In this document: positions 14,209-21,195 of the stretch, piece by piece | Layout: every line of letters begins with the position of its first letter | Numbering within the stretch: the stretch's first letter is position 1 | Position numbers and translations under genes: made by a program | Assembly: GCA_035540755.1 (NCBI GenBank) | Contig: DATLGD010000206.1 | Coordinates: 1-28,415, forward strand | DNA from: DATLGD01 sp035540755 | GTDB lineage: Bacteria > Actinomycetota > Actinomycetes > Mycobacteriales > SCTD01 | Reading direction: 5' to 3' | DNA length: 28,415 nt | Notes under the pieces: model-generated | The model's input: the letters and a program-made list of their open reading frames with translations, nothing else | Told to the model about the DNA's origin: nothing | Database searches by the model: none

Positions 14209-14403
14209 GTGGCGGGGTACGAGTACCGGGCGGTGACGATCCCGAAGGGCGCCGACCGCGAGCACACCCGCGAGCTGCTGGCCATCCACGCCGAGTACGG
14301 CGACTGGGAGCTCGCCCGCCACGAGATCTGGCCGGACGGCCGGCGCAAGGTGACGGTCCGGCGGCGGCTGCGGCCGGAGCCGCTCCCGCCGATGCCGACC
14401 TAG
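14209..14403 (+). CDS. DUF5703 family small protein
   Basis: A 64-residue basic protein. The N-terminal MAGYEYRAVTIPKGADREH, central YGDWELARHEIWPDGRRKV and an Arg-rich end match the DUF5703 family, found in actinobacteria and often beside an M20 peptidase as here. It has no signal peptide or membrane segment. The function is unknown. Start GTG at 14209 was chosen because it gives the family N-terminus; the only upstream hint is CACCAT, a weak -10-like hexamer 6 bases before it, so the mRNA may be leaderless. It is convergent with the M20 gene, with 22 bases between the two stops. Confidence 0.85.
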   Translation: MAGYEYRAVTIPKGADREHTRELLAIHAEYGDWELARHEIWPDGRRKVTVRRRLRPEPLPPMPT

Positions 14404-14425
14404 GGGCTGATCGGGCCGGGTCCTC

Positions 14426-15736
14426 TCATGCCAGGTCCAGGAAGCGGTCGAGCACCCGGGTGCCGAACTGCAGGGACTCGAGCGGCACCCGCTCGTCGAC
14501 CCCGTGGAACATGCCGGCGAAGTCGAGGTCCGGCGGGAGCCGCAGCGGCGCGAAGCCGAACCCGCGGATGCCCAGGCGGCTGAAGTGCTTGTTGTCCGTG
14601 CCGCCGGACAGCATGTACGGCACCGGCCGGGCTCCCGGGTCCTCGGCCCGCAGGGAGGCGCTCATCGCTTCCACCAGCGCGCCGTCGAACGTCGTCTCGA
14701 GGGCGATGTCGTGGTGCACCCACTCGCGGACGACGTCGGCCCCGAGCACCTCGTCGAGCTCCTGCTCGAACTCGGCCTCGAACCCCGGCAGGAAGCGGCC
14801 GTCGACCATCGCCGACGCACGGCCGGGGATGACGTTGTGCTTGTACCCGGCATCCAGCATCGTCGGGTTCGCGGTGTTGCGCAGCGTCGCCCCGACGATC
14901 CGGGCGAGCGGCCCGAGCCGGGCCACCGTCGCCTCCATGTCGTCGGGGTCCAGCTCGATGCCGAACGCGTCGCCGACCTCGCCGAGGAACGCGCGCACCG
15001 TCGGGGTGACGTGCACCGGGAAGGTGTGCCGGCCGAGCCGGGCGACCGCCTCGCACAGCCGGGTGACGGCGTTGTCGTCGCTGACCATCGACCCGTGGCC
15101 CGAGCGGCCGGTCGCCGTCAGGCGCATCCAGGCCATGCCCTTCTGCGCGGTCTCGATCATGTAGAGCCGGACGTCGTCGCTCACGGTGAGGCTGAACCCG
15201 CCCACCTCGCTGATCGCCTCGGTGACGCCCTCGAACAGCTCCGGCCGGTGCTCGACCAGCCAGCCGGCTCCCCAGGTGCCGCCCGCCTCCTCGTCGGCGA
15301 GGAAGGCGAGGACCACATCGCGGGGCGGACGGCGGCCGCTGCGCAGTCGCTCGCGGACGACGGCGAGCGCCATCGCGTCCATGTCCTTCATGTCGACCGC
15401 GCCGCGCCCCCACAGGCACCCGTCGGCGATCTCACCGGCGAACGGGTCGTAGGTCCACTCCTTGGGCTCGGCCGGCACGACGTCGAGGTGGCCGTGCACG
15501 AGCAGCGCCGGTCGCGTCGGATCGGTGCCCTCCATCCGGGCGACCACGCTCGCCCGCCCCGGCGCCGACTCGACCACCTCGGGCTCGAGCCCGACCTCCG
15601 CCAGCCAGTGCGCGACCAGCTCCGCGGCCTGCCGCTCCCCCGGCACGGCGCGGCCGGTGCCGTCGTTGGTCGTGTCGATCCGGATGAGGTCGCGACACAG
15701 GTCGACGACCTCGTCGGCTGCGGTCGGCTGCGTCAT
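14426..15736 (-). CDS. M20/M25/M40-family zinc metallopeptidase (dipeptidase/deacylase type)
   Basis: A 436-residue di-zinc hydrolase that cleaves a peptide or amide bond in small substrates, probably cytosolic. The metal and catalytic residues are all present: His83-x-Asp85 in HGHLDVVPAE, Asp115 in GRGAVDMKD, general base Glu149 with Glu150 in LADEEAGG, and a late His in GGTDNKHFSRLG. The lid/dimerisation domain (about 190-330) includes TGRSGHGSM. ATG 15736 gives the typical MTQPTAADEVVDLCRDLI. TACGGT lies 6 bases upstream with no Shine-Dalgarno sequence, suggesting leaderless expression. The mycobacterial counterpart Rv2141c lies in the same wider neighbourhood as mshC. Substrate identity is open: carboxypeptidase, dipeptidase or aminoacylase are all possible. 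Confidence 0.93.
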   Translation of the reverse strand: MTQPTAADEVVDLCRDLIRIDTTNDGTGRAVPGERQAAELVAHWLAEVGLEPEVVESAPGRASVVARMEGTDPTRPALLVHGHLDVVPAEPKEWTYDPFAGEIADGCLWGRGAVDMKDMDAMALAVVRERLRSGRRPPRDVVLAFLADEEAGGTWGAGWLVEHRPELFEGVTEAISEVGGFSLTVSDDVRLYMIETAQKGMAWMRLTATGRSGHGSMVSDDNAVTRLCEAVARLGRHTFPVHVTPTVRAFLGEVGDAFGIELDPDDMEATVARLGPLARIVGATLRNTANPTMLDAGYKHNVIPGRASAMVDGRFLPGFEAEFEQELDEVLGADVVREWVHHDIALETTFDGALVEAMSASLRAEDPGARPVPYMLSGGTDNKHFSRLGIRGFGFAPLRLPPDLDFAGMFHGVDERVPLESLQFGTRVLDRFLDLA

Positions 15737-15742
15737 CCCCGC

Positions 15743-15748
15743 ACCGTA
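15743..15748 (-). promoter_or_regulatory. -10 hexamer of the M20 peptidase gene (TACGGT)
   Basis: On the minus strand TACGGT is separated from the ATG by 6 bases (GCGGGG). The position fits a leaderless promoter. Confidence 0.4.
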
Positions 15749-15777
15749 ACCGGGCCGGGGCCGGCGTCCGGGCTTGC

Positions 15778-15783
15778 TATCGT
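15778..15783 (+). promoter_or_regulatory. Extended -10 of the tRNA-Leu promoter (TGC-TATCGT)
   Basis: TATCGT preceded by TGC makes an extended -10. Transcription would begin near 15790, about 50 bases before the tRNA. The 5' leader then holds the inverted repeat CCGGAGC-CC-GCTCCGG (15793-15808). Confidence 0.45.
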
Positions 15784-15840
15784 CGTCGCCGTCCGGAGCC
15801 CGCTCCGGGAGGCACACCTCGCGCGGCCCCCGCCGCTCGA

Positions 15841-15923
15841 GCGCGAGTGGCGGAATGGCAGACGCGCAGCGTTGAGGTCGCTGTGTCCGAAAGGACGTGG
15901 GGGTTCAACTCCCCCCTCGCGCA
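15841..15923 (+). tRNA. tRNA-Leu, anticodon GAG
   Basis: An 83-base class II tRNA. The acceptor arms GCGCGAG (15841-15847) and CTCGCGC (15916-15922) pair fully, with discriminator A at 15923. The anticodon stem CAGCG/CGCTG encloses the loop TTGAGGT, giving anticodon GAG, which reads CUC and CUU. The long variable arm TGTCC-GAAA-GGACG is typical of tRNA-Leu, and the T arm is GGGGG-TTCAACT-CCCCC. CCA is not encoded. CUC is among the most frequent Leu codons in this GC-rich DNA, so this is a major tRNA. No integrated element abuts it. Confidence 0.95.
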
Positions 15924-15932
15924 CACAGCAGG

Positions 15933-15978
15933 ACGGCTGCGGCCGGGCAGGCACCGGCGGTGCGTGCCCGGCCGCCGT
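15933..15978 (+). terminator. Strong hairpin terminator after tRNA-Leu
   Basis: GCGGCCGGGCA (15939-15949) pairs perfectly with TGCCCGGCCGC (15965-15975). Within the loop GCACC-GGC-GGTGC forms a second coaxial stem, and outer ACG/CGT can extend it past a small bulge. There is no T-run. It ends 14 bases before the stop of the convergent 59-codon gene and may serve both strands. Confidence 0.7.
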
Positions 15979-15991
15979 CATGCCGGACCGG

Positions 15992-16171
15992 TCACGGCAG
16001 GGCCGGGCGCTCCACGTCGGCGAGCCCGAGGCACGCCAGCAGCTCGTCCTGCTCCGGACCGGCCGGCATCCGGGTGCGGACGGTCTGCGCGGCGAGCCAC
16101 CTCTGCATCTGCTCGGACGCGGCCGCGTCGGCCAGTCGCTGGACGTTCGTGCGCTCTGCGGTGTCGGGCAT
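15992..16171 (-). CDS. Small 59-residue hypothetical protein
   Basis: A short gene in the gap between the tRNA and the YihY-like gene. It encodes 59 residues beginning MPDTAERTNVQRLADAAASE and ending ADVERPALP. The composition is ordinary for coding DNA here, with charged helical residues, one Trp (25) and one Cys (47), and no membrane segment. The minus-strand ribosome binding site AGGAGAG (16181-16187) stands 9 bases before the ATG. The YihY-like gene stops 45 bases upstream on the same strand, so the two may form one transcript. I do not recognise a family. Helical prediction and Gln/Glu/Arg content would fit a small regulatory or adaptor protein, but that is speculation. Confidence 0.6.
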   Translation of the reverse strand: MPDTAERTNVQRLADAAASEQMQRWLAAQTVRTRMPAGPEQDELLACLGLADVERPALP

Positions 16172-16216
16172 GGCCAGACTCTCTCCTGTCAGGCGCTCCG
16201 TGTCGACACCCCTGTC

Positions 16217-17149
16217 CTAGCGACGCGCCGGGTCGATCTCGGCGTCGACCTCCTCGGCGGGCTCTGCCTCCCGCGGCCCGGCGTCGTCGTCGGCGCGGTG
16301 GCCGCCGGTCCGGGGGCCCTCGCGCAGGCGGCAGCGCCGCAGCACGTACCGGTAGGAGCTGAGCAGGACCGCGTTGCTGAACAGCAGGTAGAGGCCCAGG
16401 AGCACCACGGCCGCGAGCGCGGTCTGGCCGTAGGTCTCCTCGAAGTCCGCCCCGACCACCAGGTACAGCAGGTAGCCGACGGTGAGGACCGCCTGGCCGC
16501 CGGTCGCGAGGGCTGCGCCGACGACGAGGTCGAGCGTGGTCTCGTCGCGCACCTGGAACAGTGCGTAGATCGCCAGCACGACCAGGAAGTACACGAGCGC
16601 CGCCGCCGCGACGAGCATGGCCTGGAAGGCCAGGCCGTCGACGTCGAGGAGCTGCGGGACGACGAAGGCCACGGCGATGCCGGCGAACACGACCAGCGGC
16701 AGGACAGCGATGAGGACCAGGGCGAGCAGGCGGCCCTTCCAGCCCTGCACCTCACGCTCGGCCTCCGGGGCGATCATGCCGAAGGCCTTGGCGAGAGCTG
16801 CCCCGTACGCCGACGCCGGCCAGAGCGCCGTGACCACCGAGACCCACCCGACCGAGGTGGCGGTCTCGATGAGACCGGCGACGACCTCCCCGATCTCGAA
16901 CTCGTCGGGCGCCCCTTCGCTCACCTCGTCGCCGAGCTGTCGCAGGACGTCGACGTCGACGAAGCCCGACACCGCCCACAGGGCGATGAGCGACATGGGC
17001 GGCAGCGAGATCAGCGCGTAGAAGGCCAGCGACGAGCTGGTGAGGTAGAACTCCGCGCCGGACAGCCAGCGCCAGATCTTCATCACCGGCTCGGGCACCC
17101 GGCTCCTCGCCGACTCCGCGGCGCCGCGCACCTGCTCCAGCCGCTGCAC
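16217..17149 (-). CDS. YihY/BrkB-family integral membrane protein
   Basis: A 310-residue membrane protein of the YihY (formerly "RNase BN"/BrkB) family, function unresolved. After a basic, amphipathic N-terminus it shows the family stretch FYLTSSSLAFYALISLPPM at about residues 34-52. Five or six hydrophobic spans follow, including LLALVLIAVLPLVVFAGIAV, LVAAAALVYFLVVLAIYALF and TALAAVVLLGLYLLFSNAVL. The last 35 residues are a soluble acidic tail. The start is GTG at 17149, with a run of GGAGGAGG upstream. It lies 151 bases downstream of the WS/DGAT stop, with a hairpin between, so it is probably a separate unit. The 59-codon gene follows. Confidence 0.92.
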   Translation of the reverse strand: MQRLEQVRGAAESARSRVPEPVMKIWRWLSGAEFYLTSSSLAFYALISLPPMSLIALWAVSGFVDVDVLRQLGDEVSEGAPDEFEIGEVVAGLIETATSVGWVSVVTALWPASAYGAALAKAFGMIAPEAEREVQGWKGRLLALVLIAVLPLVVFAGIAVAFVVPQLLDVDGLAFQAMLVAAAALVYFLVVLAIYALFQVRDETTLDLVVGAALATGGQAVLTVGYLLYLVVGADFEETYGQTALAAVVLLGLYLLFSNAVLLSSYRYVLRRCRLREGPRTGGHRADDDAGPREAEPAEEVDAEIDPARR

Positions 17150-17250
17150 TCCCTGCTCCTCCTCCGACTGCCCGACGGCGTCGTCCGTGCGGCCCTGCCC
17201 GCCGGCACCGCCCGCGCGTCGGGGGTCACAGGACCGACCGGAGACCGACA

Positions 17251-17279
17251 GCGCCCTGTCGTGGCGGCGGGACGGGCGC
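17251..17279 (-). terminator. Hairpin downstream of the WS/DGAT gene
   Basis: GCGCCC plus GTC pairs with GAC plus GGGCGC around one bulged T and a 10-base loop, about 22 bases after the WS/DGAT stop. It probably closes the monooxygenase-SDR-acyltransferase transcript. No T-tract is present. Confidence 0.45.
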
Positions 17280-17300
17280 CGCGGCTGCTCGGGCAGCGAC

Positions 17301-18656
17301 TCAGCGGTAGGCCTTCTCCAGCCCCGTCAGCGCGTCCTCGAGGTGGCCGAGCAGCCGCTGCAGCCGGGGCACGCTGCGACGGCAGCCGGTGAGCCCGAAC
17401 TGCAGGTGGCCGTCGTAGCTGGTGACGGTGATGTTGAGCGCCTGCCCCTGCGTCGGGATCGACAGCGGGTAGAGCCCCTCGAGGCGCGCGCCGTTGAAGT
17501 ACAGCGTCTCCGTCGGGCCCGGGACGTTGGAGATGACGAGGTTGTAGGGGGGCGAGGCCACCCTGTGCAGCGGCAGCAGCGTCCCGACGGCCAGCGGGGT
17601 CATGACCGCCGCCGACAGCGCGGTGACCTGCAGCTGGCTGCGGCCGCGCATGACCTCCTTGCCGGCCAGCATCGACTGGCGCACCGCCTGCAGCCGGAGC
17701 TCGGGATCGGCCAGGTGGGTGCCCAGGCTGCACAGGATCGTGCCGACCGCGTTGCTGGGCTCGTCATCGTCGTCGCCGGACCGCAGCGACACCGGCGTCA
17801 TGGCCACCAGCGGGCTGCCCGGGAGGGCGTCGAGCTCGAGCATGTACTCGCGCAGCGCCCCGGAGCACATCGCGAGGACCACGTCGTTGACGGTGGCGTC
17901 GGCCGCCTTGGCGACCGCTCGAATGCGCTCGAGCGACCAGCTGTCAGCGGCGAAGCGGCGGCTGCCGGTGATGCTGACGTTGAACATGCTGCGCGGCGCC
18001 GTCATCGGCAGCGTCGCTGTCTGCTCGACCAGGGCCTTCTGGGCGAGCTTGAGCAGCATCGGCAGCGTGCCGGCCGCGTCGATGGCGGTGTGCAGGGCCG
18101 CGCCCGGCAGCCCGAGCAGTCCCCCGTCGTCCTCGGTCTCCCGCTTCGGGCGGGGCCGGTTGGCGTACGGCATGTCGACGTGGTCCGACGGGTCGGTCGA
18201 CATGCTGCGCTGCATGAGCCGCAGCCCGCTGACGCCGTCCATGAGGGAGTGGTGGAGCTTGGTGTAGACCGCGAAGCGGTTGCCCTCGAGGCCCTCGATG
18301 AGGTGCGCCTCCCAGAGCGGGCGCTTGCGGTCCAGCAGCGTGCCGTGCAGGCGGGAGGCCAGCGCCAGCAGCTCGCGGACCCGGCCCGGACGCGGCAGCG
18401 CCGAGTGGCGGACGTGGTGCTCGAGGTCGAGGTCGTCGTCCTCGACCCAGCTCCACTGGCCGCCGGTCGTGACCGACCGCCGCGGCCGCTTGCGGAACAG
18501 CGGCGCGACGTCCTGGACGTCGATGGCCTGCTCGTACAGCCGGGCGACGAAGTCGTCGCCGGCGTCCTCCGGCAGGTCGAACACCTGCAGGCTGCCCACG
18601 TGCATGGGCTGCTCGCGGTCCTCCCCGAGGATGAACATGGCGTCCTGCGGCGGCAT
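17301..18656 (-). CDS. Wax ester synthase/diacylglycerol acyltransferase (WS/DGAT, Tgs-like)
   Basis: A 451-residue acyltransferase that esterifies a fatty alcohol or diacylglycerol with acyl-CoA, forming wax esters or triacylglycerol at the membrane or lipid-body surface. The catalytic HHxxxDG is His135-His136-SLM-Asp140-Gly141, and the family motif PLWEAHLIEGL (about 114-124) precedes it. The C-terminal half contains ATVNDVVLAMCSGALR and NLVISNVPGP, also conserved. ATG 18656 gives MPPQDAMFILGEDREQPMHVG, the usual N-terminus; an upstream in-frame GTG three codons earlier is possible. It is third in the monooxygenase-SDR-WS/DGAT run, with a 61-base gap after the SDR. Product specificity (wax or triacylglycerol) cannot be predicted from this sequence alone. 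Confidence 0.95.
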   Translation of the reverse strand: MPPQDAMFILGEDREQPMHVGSLQVFDLPEDAGDDFVARLYEQAIDVQDVAPLFRKRPRRSVTTGGQWSWVEDDDLDLEHHVRHSALPRPGRVRELLALASRLHGTLLDRKRPLWEAHLIEGLEGNRFAVYTKLHHSLMDGVSGLRLMQRSMSTDPSDHVDMPYANRPRPKRETEDDGGLLGLPGAALHTAIDAAGTLPMLLKLAQKALVEQTATLPMTAPRSMFNVSITGSRRFAADSWSLERIRAVAKAADATVNDVVLAMCSGALREYMLELDALPGSPLVAMTPVSLRSGDDDDEPSNAVGTILCSLGTHLADPELRLQAVRQSMLAGKEVMRGRSQLQVTALSAAVMTPLAVGTLLPLHRVASPPYNLVISNVPGPTETLYFNGARLEGLYPLSIPTQGQALNITVTSYDGHLQFGLTGCRRSVPRLQRLLGHLEDALTGLEKAYR

Positions 18657-18717
18657 CAGTCCCACGGGTCCTGCACCTGCTTCCTCGTCGTGCTCAGCGT
18701 CCCGGGGGCCGGGACGG

Positions 18718-19605
18718 TCACTGCTGCGCGGCGCGCGTGTCGGCCGATCCTCCCGCACCGACCGCGCGGGTGGCGTCCGCGCCGGCGGCCAGCAGGGCGC
18801 GCTCGGCATCGGCGGCCAGTCCCCTCGTCGTGCGCTCCACTACCCACGGGAGCAACCCGCGCACCTTCGGCAGGACGCGCAGCCACGGCTGGGCGAAGAC
18901 CTGCCGGCGGCGGCGCACGATCCCGTCGACGATCCGGGCGGTGGCGGGCTCGAGCGGATAGGTCTTGCCGAGGACGCCGGGCAGCTTGGCGCGGAACTCC
19001 CCGAGCCCGGGGGTCGCGTCGGCGCCGCGCACCATGTCGGTGTCGGTCCACGACAGGTAGGCGATCCCGACCCGCACGCCGTGCCCGGTCAGCTCGGTCC
19101 GCAGGGCGTTGCCGAACGCCTCGGCGCCGCTCTTGCTCGCGCAGTAGGCGCTCATCAACGGCACCGGCACGATGGCGGCCAGCGAGGCCACCTGCAGCAC
19201 GTACCCGCGGCTGGCGATCAGGTGCGGCAGGAAGGCGCGGACGGTGCGGATGCTGCCGAGCAGGTTCACCTGCACGATCCGGTCGTAGGAGGCCGGGTCG
19301 CCGATGAGCAGCGAGCCGCCCCCGCCGATGCCGGCGTTCGCGACGACGACGTCCACCCGGCCGAACGCCTCCGCCACCTGGGCCGCGACGGCGGACAGCG
19401 CGGCGCCGTCGGTGACGTCGACCTCCCACGCCGCCGAGCCCGGGCACGAGGCGCTGACGGCCTGCAGCTCGGCGCCCTCGAGCCCGAGAAGGGCCACCCG
19501 GCCGCCGCGGGCGGTCACCTGGCGGGCCAGCTCGGCACCCAGCCCCCGTGCCGCACCGGTGATGGCGACGACCTGACCGGTCAGGTCTGCGGGCAGCGCG
19601 GTCAT
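18718..19605 (-). CDS. Short-chain dehydrogenase/reductase (SDR), SadH-like context
   Basis: A 295-residue classical SDR, an NAD(P)-dependent alcohol or carbonyl oxidoreductase. Motifs are complete: the cofactor loop G17-AAR-G21-L-G23, VVANAG (90-92 NAG), Asn114, Ser141 in VASLA, and Tyr154-CAS-Lys158. The C-terminal 60 residues (RRRRQVFAQPWLRVLPKVRG) are basic and resemble the tail of membrane-associated lipid SDRs. Its ATG overlaps the monooxygenase stop (ATGA, 19602-19605), so the two are translationally coupled. By analogy with the mycobacterial mymA operon, it may process an alcohol or ketone from the monooxygenase before acylation by the WS/DGAT. The true substrate is not known. Confidence 0.94.
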   Translation of the reverse strand: MTALPADLTGQVVAITGAARGLGAELARQVTARGGRVALLGLEGAELQAVSASCPGSAAWEVDVTDGAALSAVAAQVAEAFGRVDVVVANAGIGGGGSLLIGDPASYDRIVQVNLLGSIRTVRAFLPHLIASRGYVLQVASLAAIVPVPLMSAYCASKSGAEAFGNALRTELTGHGVRVGIAYLSWTDTDMVRGADATPGLGEFRAKLPGVLGKTYPLEPATARIVDGIVRRRRQVFAQPWLRVLPKVRGLLPWVVERTTRGLAADAERALLAAGADATRAVGAGGSADTRAAQQ

Positions 19606-21140
19606 GCGGACACCTTCTGCTTCTCGTCGGCCCCGGCGCCGGCTCCCGGCCGGATGCGGAGCTCGTACTCGGTGAGGTCGACCCGGCGGACCTGGCGGCG
19701 GAAGGTCCAGGTGAAGGTCGGCCACAGAGTGGTGTTGCGGCCGTGCGCGTCGAGGTACCAGCTGGAGCAGCCGCCGGCGTTCCAGACGGTGCCCTGCAGG
19801 TCGCGCTGGACGCCCGCGTTGTAGGCCTCGAGAGCCGCCTGCCGGGCCTCCATGCTGGAGGCGCCGCGGGCCTCGAGCTGGGCGAGCGCGTCCATGACGT
19901 AGCCGACCTGCGACTCGATCATGTAGACGACGGAGTTGTGGCCGAGGCCGGTGTTCGGTCCCACGAGGAAGAACAGGTTCGGGAAGCCGGCGATGGTGGC
20001 GCCACGCAGGGCCGCCATGCCGCCGTCGCCCCAGTGCTCGGCGAGCGTGCGCCCGTCCCGCCCCACGACGCGGGAGGCGACCGGCGGGTCGGTCACCCGG
20101 AAGCCGGTGCCGAAGATGATCGTGTCGACCTCGTGCTCGGTCCGGGTGCCGTCGGGGGCCTGCGAGACGACGCCCCGCGGCGTCACCTCCACCACGCCGT
20201 CGGTGACGACGTCGACGTCGTCGCGGGTGAGCGCCGGGTAGTAGTCGTTGCTCAGCAGCACCCGCTTGCAGCCGAGCCGGTAGCGCGGGGTCAGCCTCTC
20301 GCGCAGCACCGGGTCGGGCACCTGCCGGGCGAGGTGGCGTCGGGCGATCCGCTCGGCCACCTGCATGAGGCGAGGGCTCTTGGCGAACCCGAGGATCCAG
20401 CTCTCCCGGCCGACGTAGATCCCGCCGCGGGTGAGCTTCTGGGCGGCCGGCACGGCGCGGTACAGGGCCCGCTCGGCCGCGGGGATGCGCCGGTTGCGCC
20501 GGGGCATGACCCAGGGCGCGGTCCGCTGGAACAGGACCAGGCGCGAGGCGTGCTGCTGCACGTGCGGCACGAACTGGATCGCCGAGGCGCCGGTGCCGAC
20601 GACGGCGACCCGCTCGCCGGTCAGGTCGTGGTCGTGCCGCCACTGTGCCGAGTGGAAGGTGGTGCCCTCGAAGCTGTCGAGGCCCGGGAGGGTCGGCACG
20701 CTCGGGTCGGACAGGCCGCCGGTGGCGAGCACCAGCACGTCGGCGGTCACCGGGCCCCGGCTCGTCGTCACCTGCCAGTGCTGGGCGTCGTCGTCCCACC
20801 GCGCGTCGAGCAGCTCGGTGCGCAGGTGCACGTGCGGCAGCACGCCGCGGTCGCGGGCCACCCGCTGCAGGTAGGCGTGGATCTCCGGCTGCGGCGAGAA
20901 CGCCTGCGTCCAGTCCGGGTTCGGTGCGAAGGAGAAGCTGTACATGTGGCTCGGGACGTCGCAGGCGCAGCCCGGGTAGGTGTTGTCGCGCCAGGTGCCG
21001 CCGACGTCGTCGCCGCGCTCGACGACGACGACGTCGGTCGTGCCGCGCTCGAGCAGCCGGACGGCCGTGGCGATCCCGGCGAACCCGGAGCCGACGACGA
21101 GCACCCGCGTGCGGGCCGGCAGGGCGGGGGCGGTGGTCAT
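19602..21140 (-). CDS. FAD/NADPH-dependent monooxygenase (FMO/Baeyer-Villiger type)
   Basis: A 512-residue class B flavoprotein monooxygenase. The FAD-binding loop is G17-SGFAG (VVGSGFAGI), followed by GGTWRDNTYPG (about 48-57) and CDVPSHMYSFSF. The fingerprint F157-x-G159-xxx-H163-xxx-W167 is present, but Arg168 stands where Baeyer-Villiger enzymes usually have Pro or Asp. A second Rossmann loop GTGASA (182-187) binds NADPH. ATG 21140 is fixed by AGGAGG six bases upstream (21147-21152); another ATG five codons earlier lacks this spacing. It is first gene of the operon with the SDR and WS/DGAT, transcribed away from tetR across the palindromic operator. MymA in mycobacteria is a comparable monooxygenase. 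Substrate likely a long-chain ketone, alcohol or amine, by inference. Confidence 0.95.
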   Translation of the reverse strand: MTTAPALPARTRVLVVGSGFAGIATAVRLLERGTTDVVVVERGDDVGGTWRDNTYPGCACDVPSHMYSFSFAPNPDWTQAFSPQPEIHAYLQRVARDRGVLPHVHLRTELLDARWDDDAQHWQVTTSRGPVTADVLVLATGGLSDPSVPTLPGLDSFEGTTFHSAQWRHDHDLTGERVAVVGTGASAIQFVPHVQQHASRLVLFQRTAPWVMPRRNRRIPAAERALYRAVPAAQKLTRGGIYVGRESWILGFAKSPRLMQVAERIARRHLARQVPDPVLRERLTPRYRLGCKRVLLSNDYYPALTRDDVDVVTDGVVEVTPRGVVSQAPDGTRTEHEVDTIIFGTGFRVTDPPVASRVVGRDGRTLAEHWGDGGMAALRGATIAGFPNLFFLVGPNTGLGHNSVVYMIESQVGYVMDALAQLEARGASSMEARQAALEAYNAGVQRDLQGTVWNAGGCSSWYLDAHGRNTTLWPTFTWTFRRQVRRVDLTEYELRIRPGAGAGADEKQKVSA

Positions 21141-21154
21141 CTCGCTCCTCCTCA

Positions 21155-21174
21155 TTGCTACACGGCTGTAGCAA
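21155..21174. promoter_or_regulatory. Palindromic operator between tetR and the monooxygenase operon
   Basis: TTGCTACA-CGGC-TGTAGCAA is a perfect 20-bp palindrome with 8-bp arms (4-base centre), adjacent to the AGGAGG of the monooxygenase and 21 bases before tetR. A further TGTAGCA half-site (21181-21187) follows, overlapping the presumed tetR -10. The placement is what a divergently acting TetR repressor needs to control both genes. Confidence 0.85.
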
Positions 21175-21182
21175 CATCTGTG

Positions 21183-21188
21183 TAGCAT
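21183..21188 (+). promoter_or_regulatory. -10 hexamer of leaderless tetR promoter (TAGCAT)
   Basis: TAGCAT is exactly 7 bases before the tetR GTG at 21196. It overlaps the third TGTAGCA half-site, so repressor binding would mask the promoter. Confidence 0.5.
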
Positions 21189-21195
21189 TGCCGCC

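Noticed and set aside
15841..15990. An integration site at the tRNA-Leu gene.
   Set aside because: No integrase gene, duplicated tRNA 3' end or atypical composition is nearby, and the downstream sequence is a terminator and a small native-looking gene.
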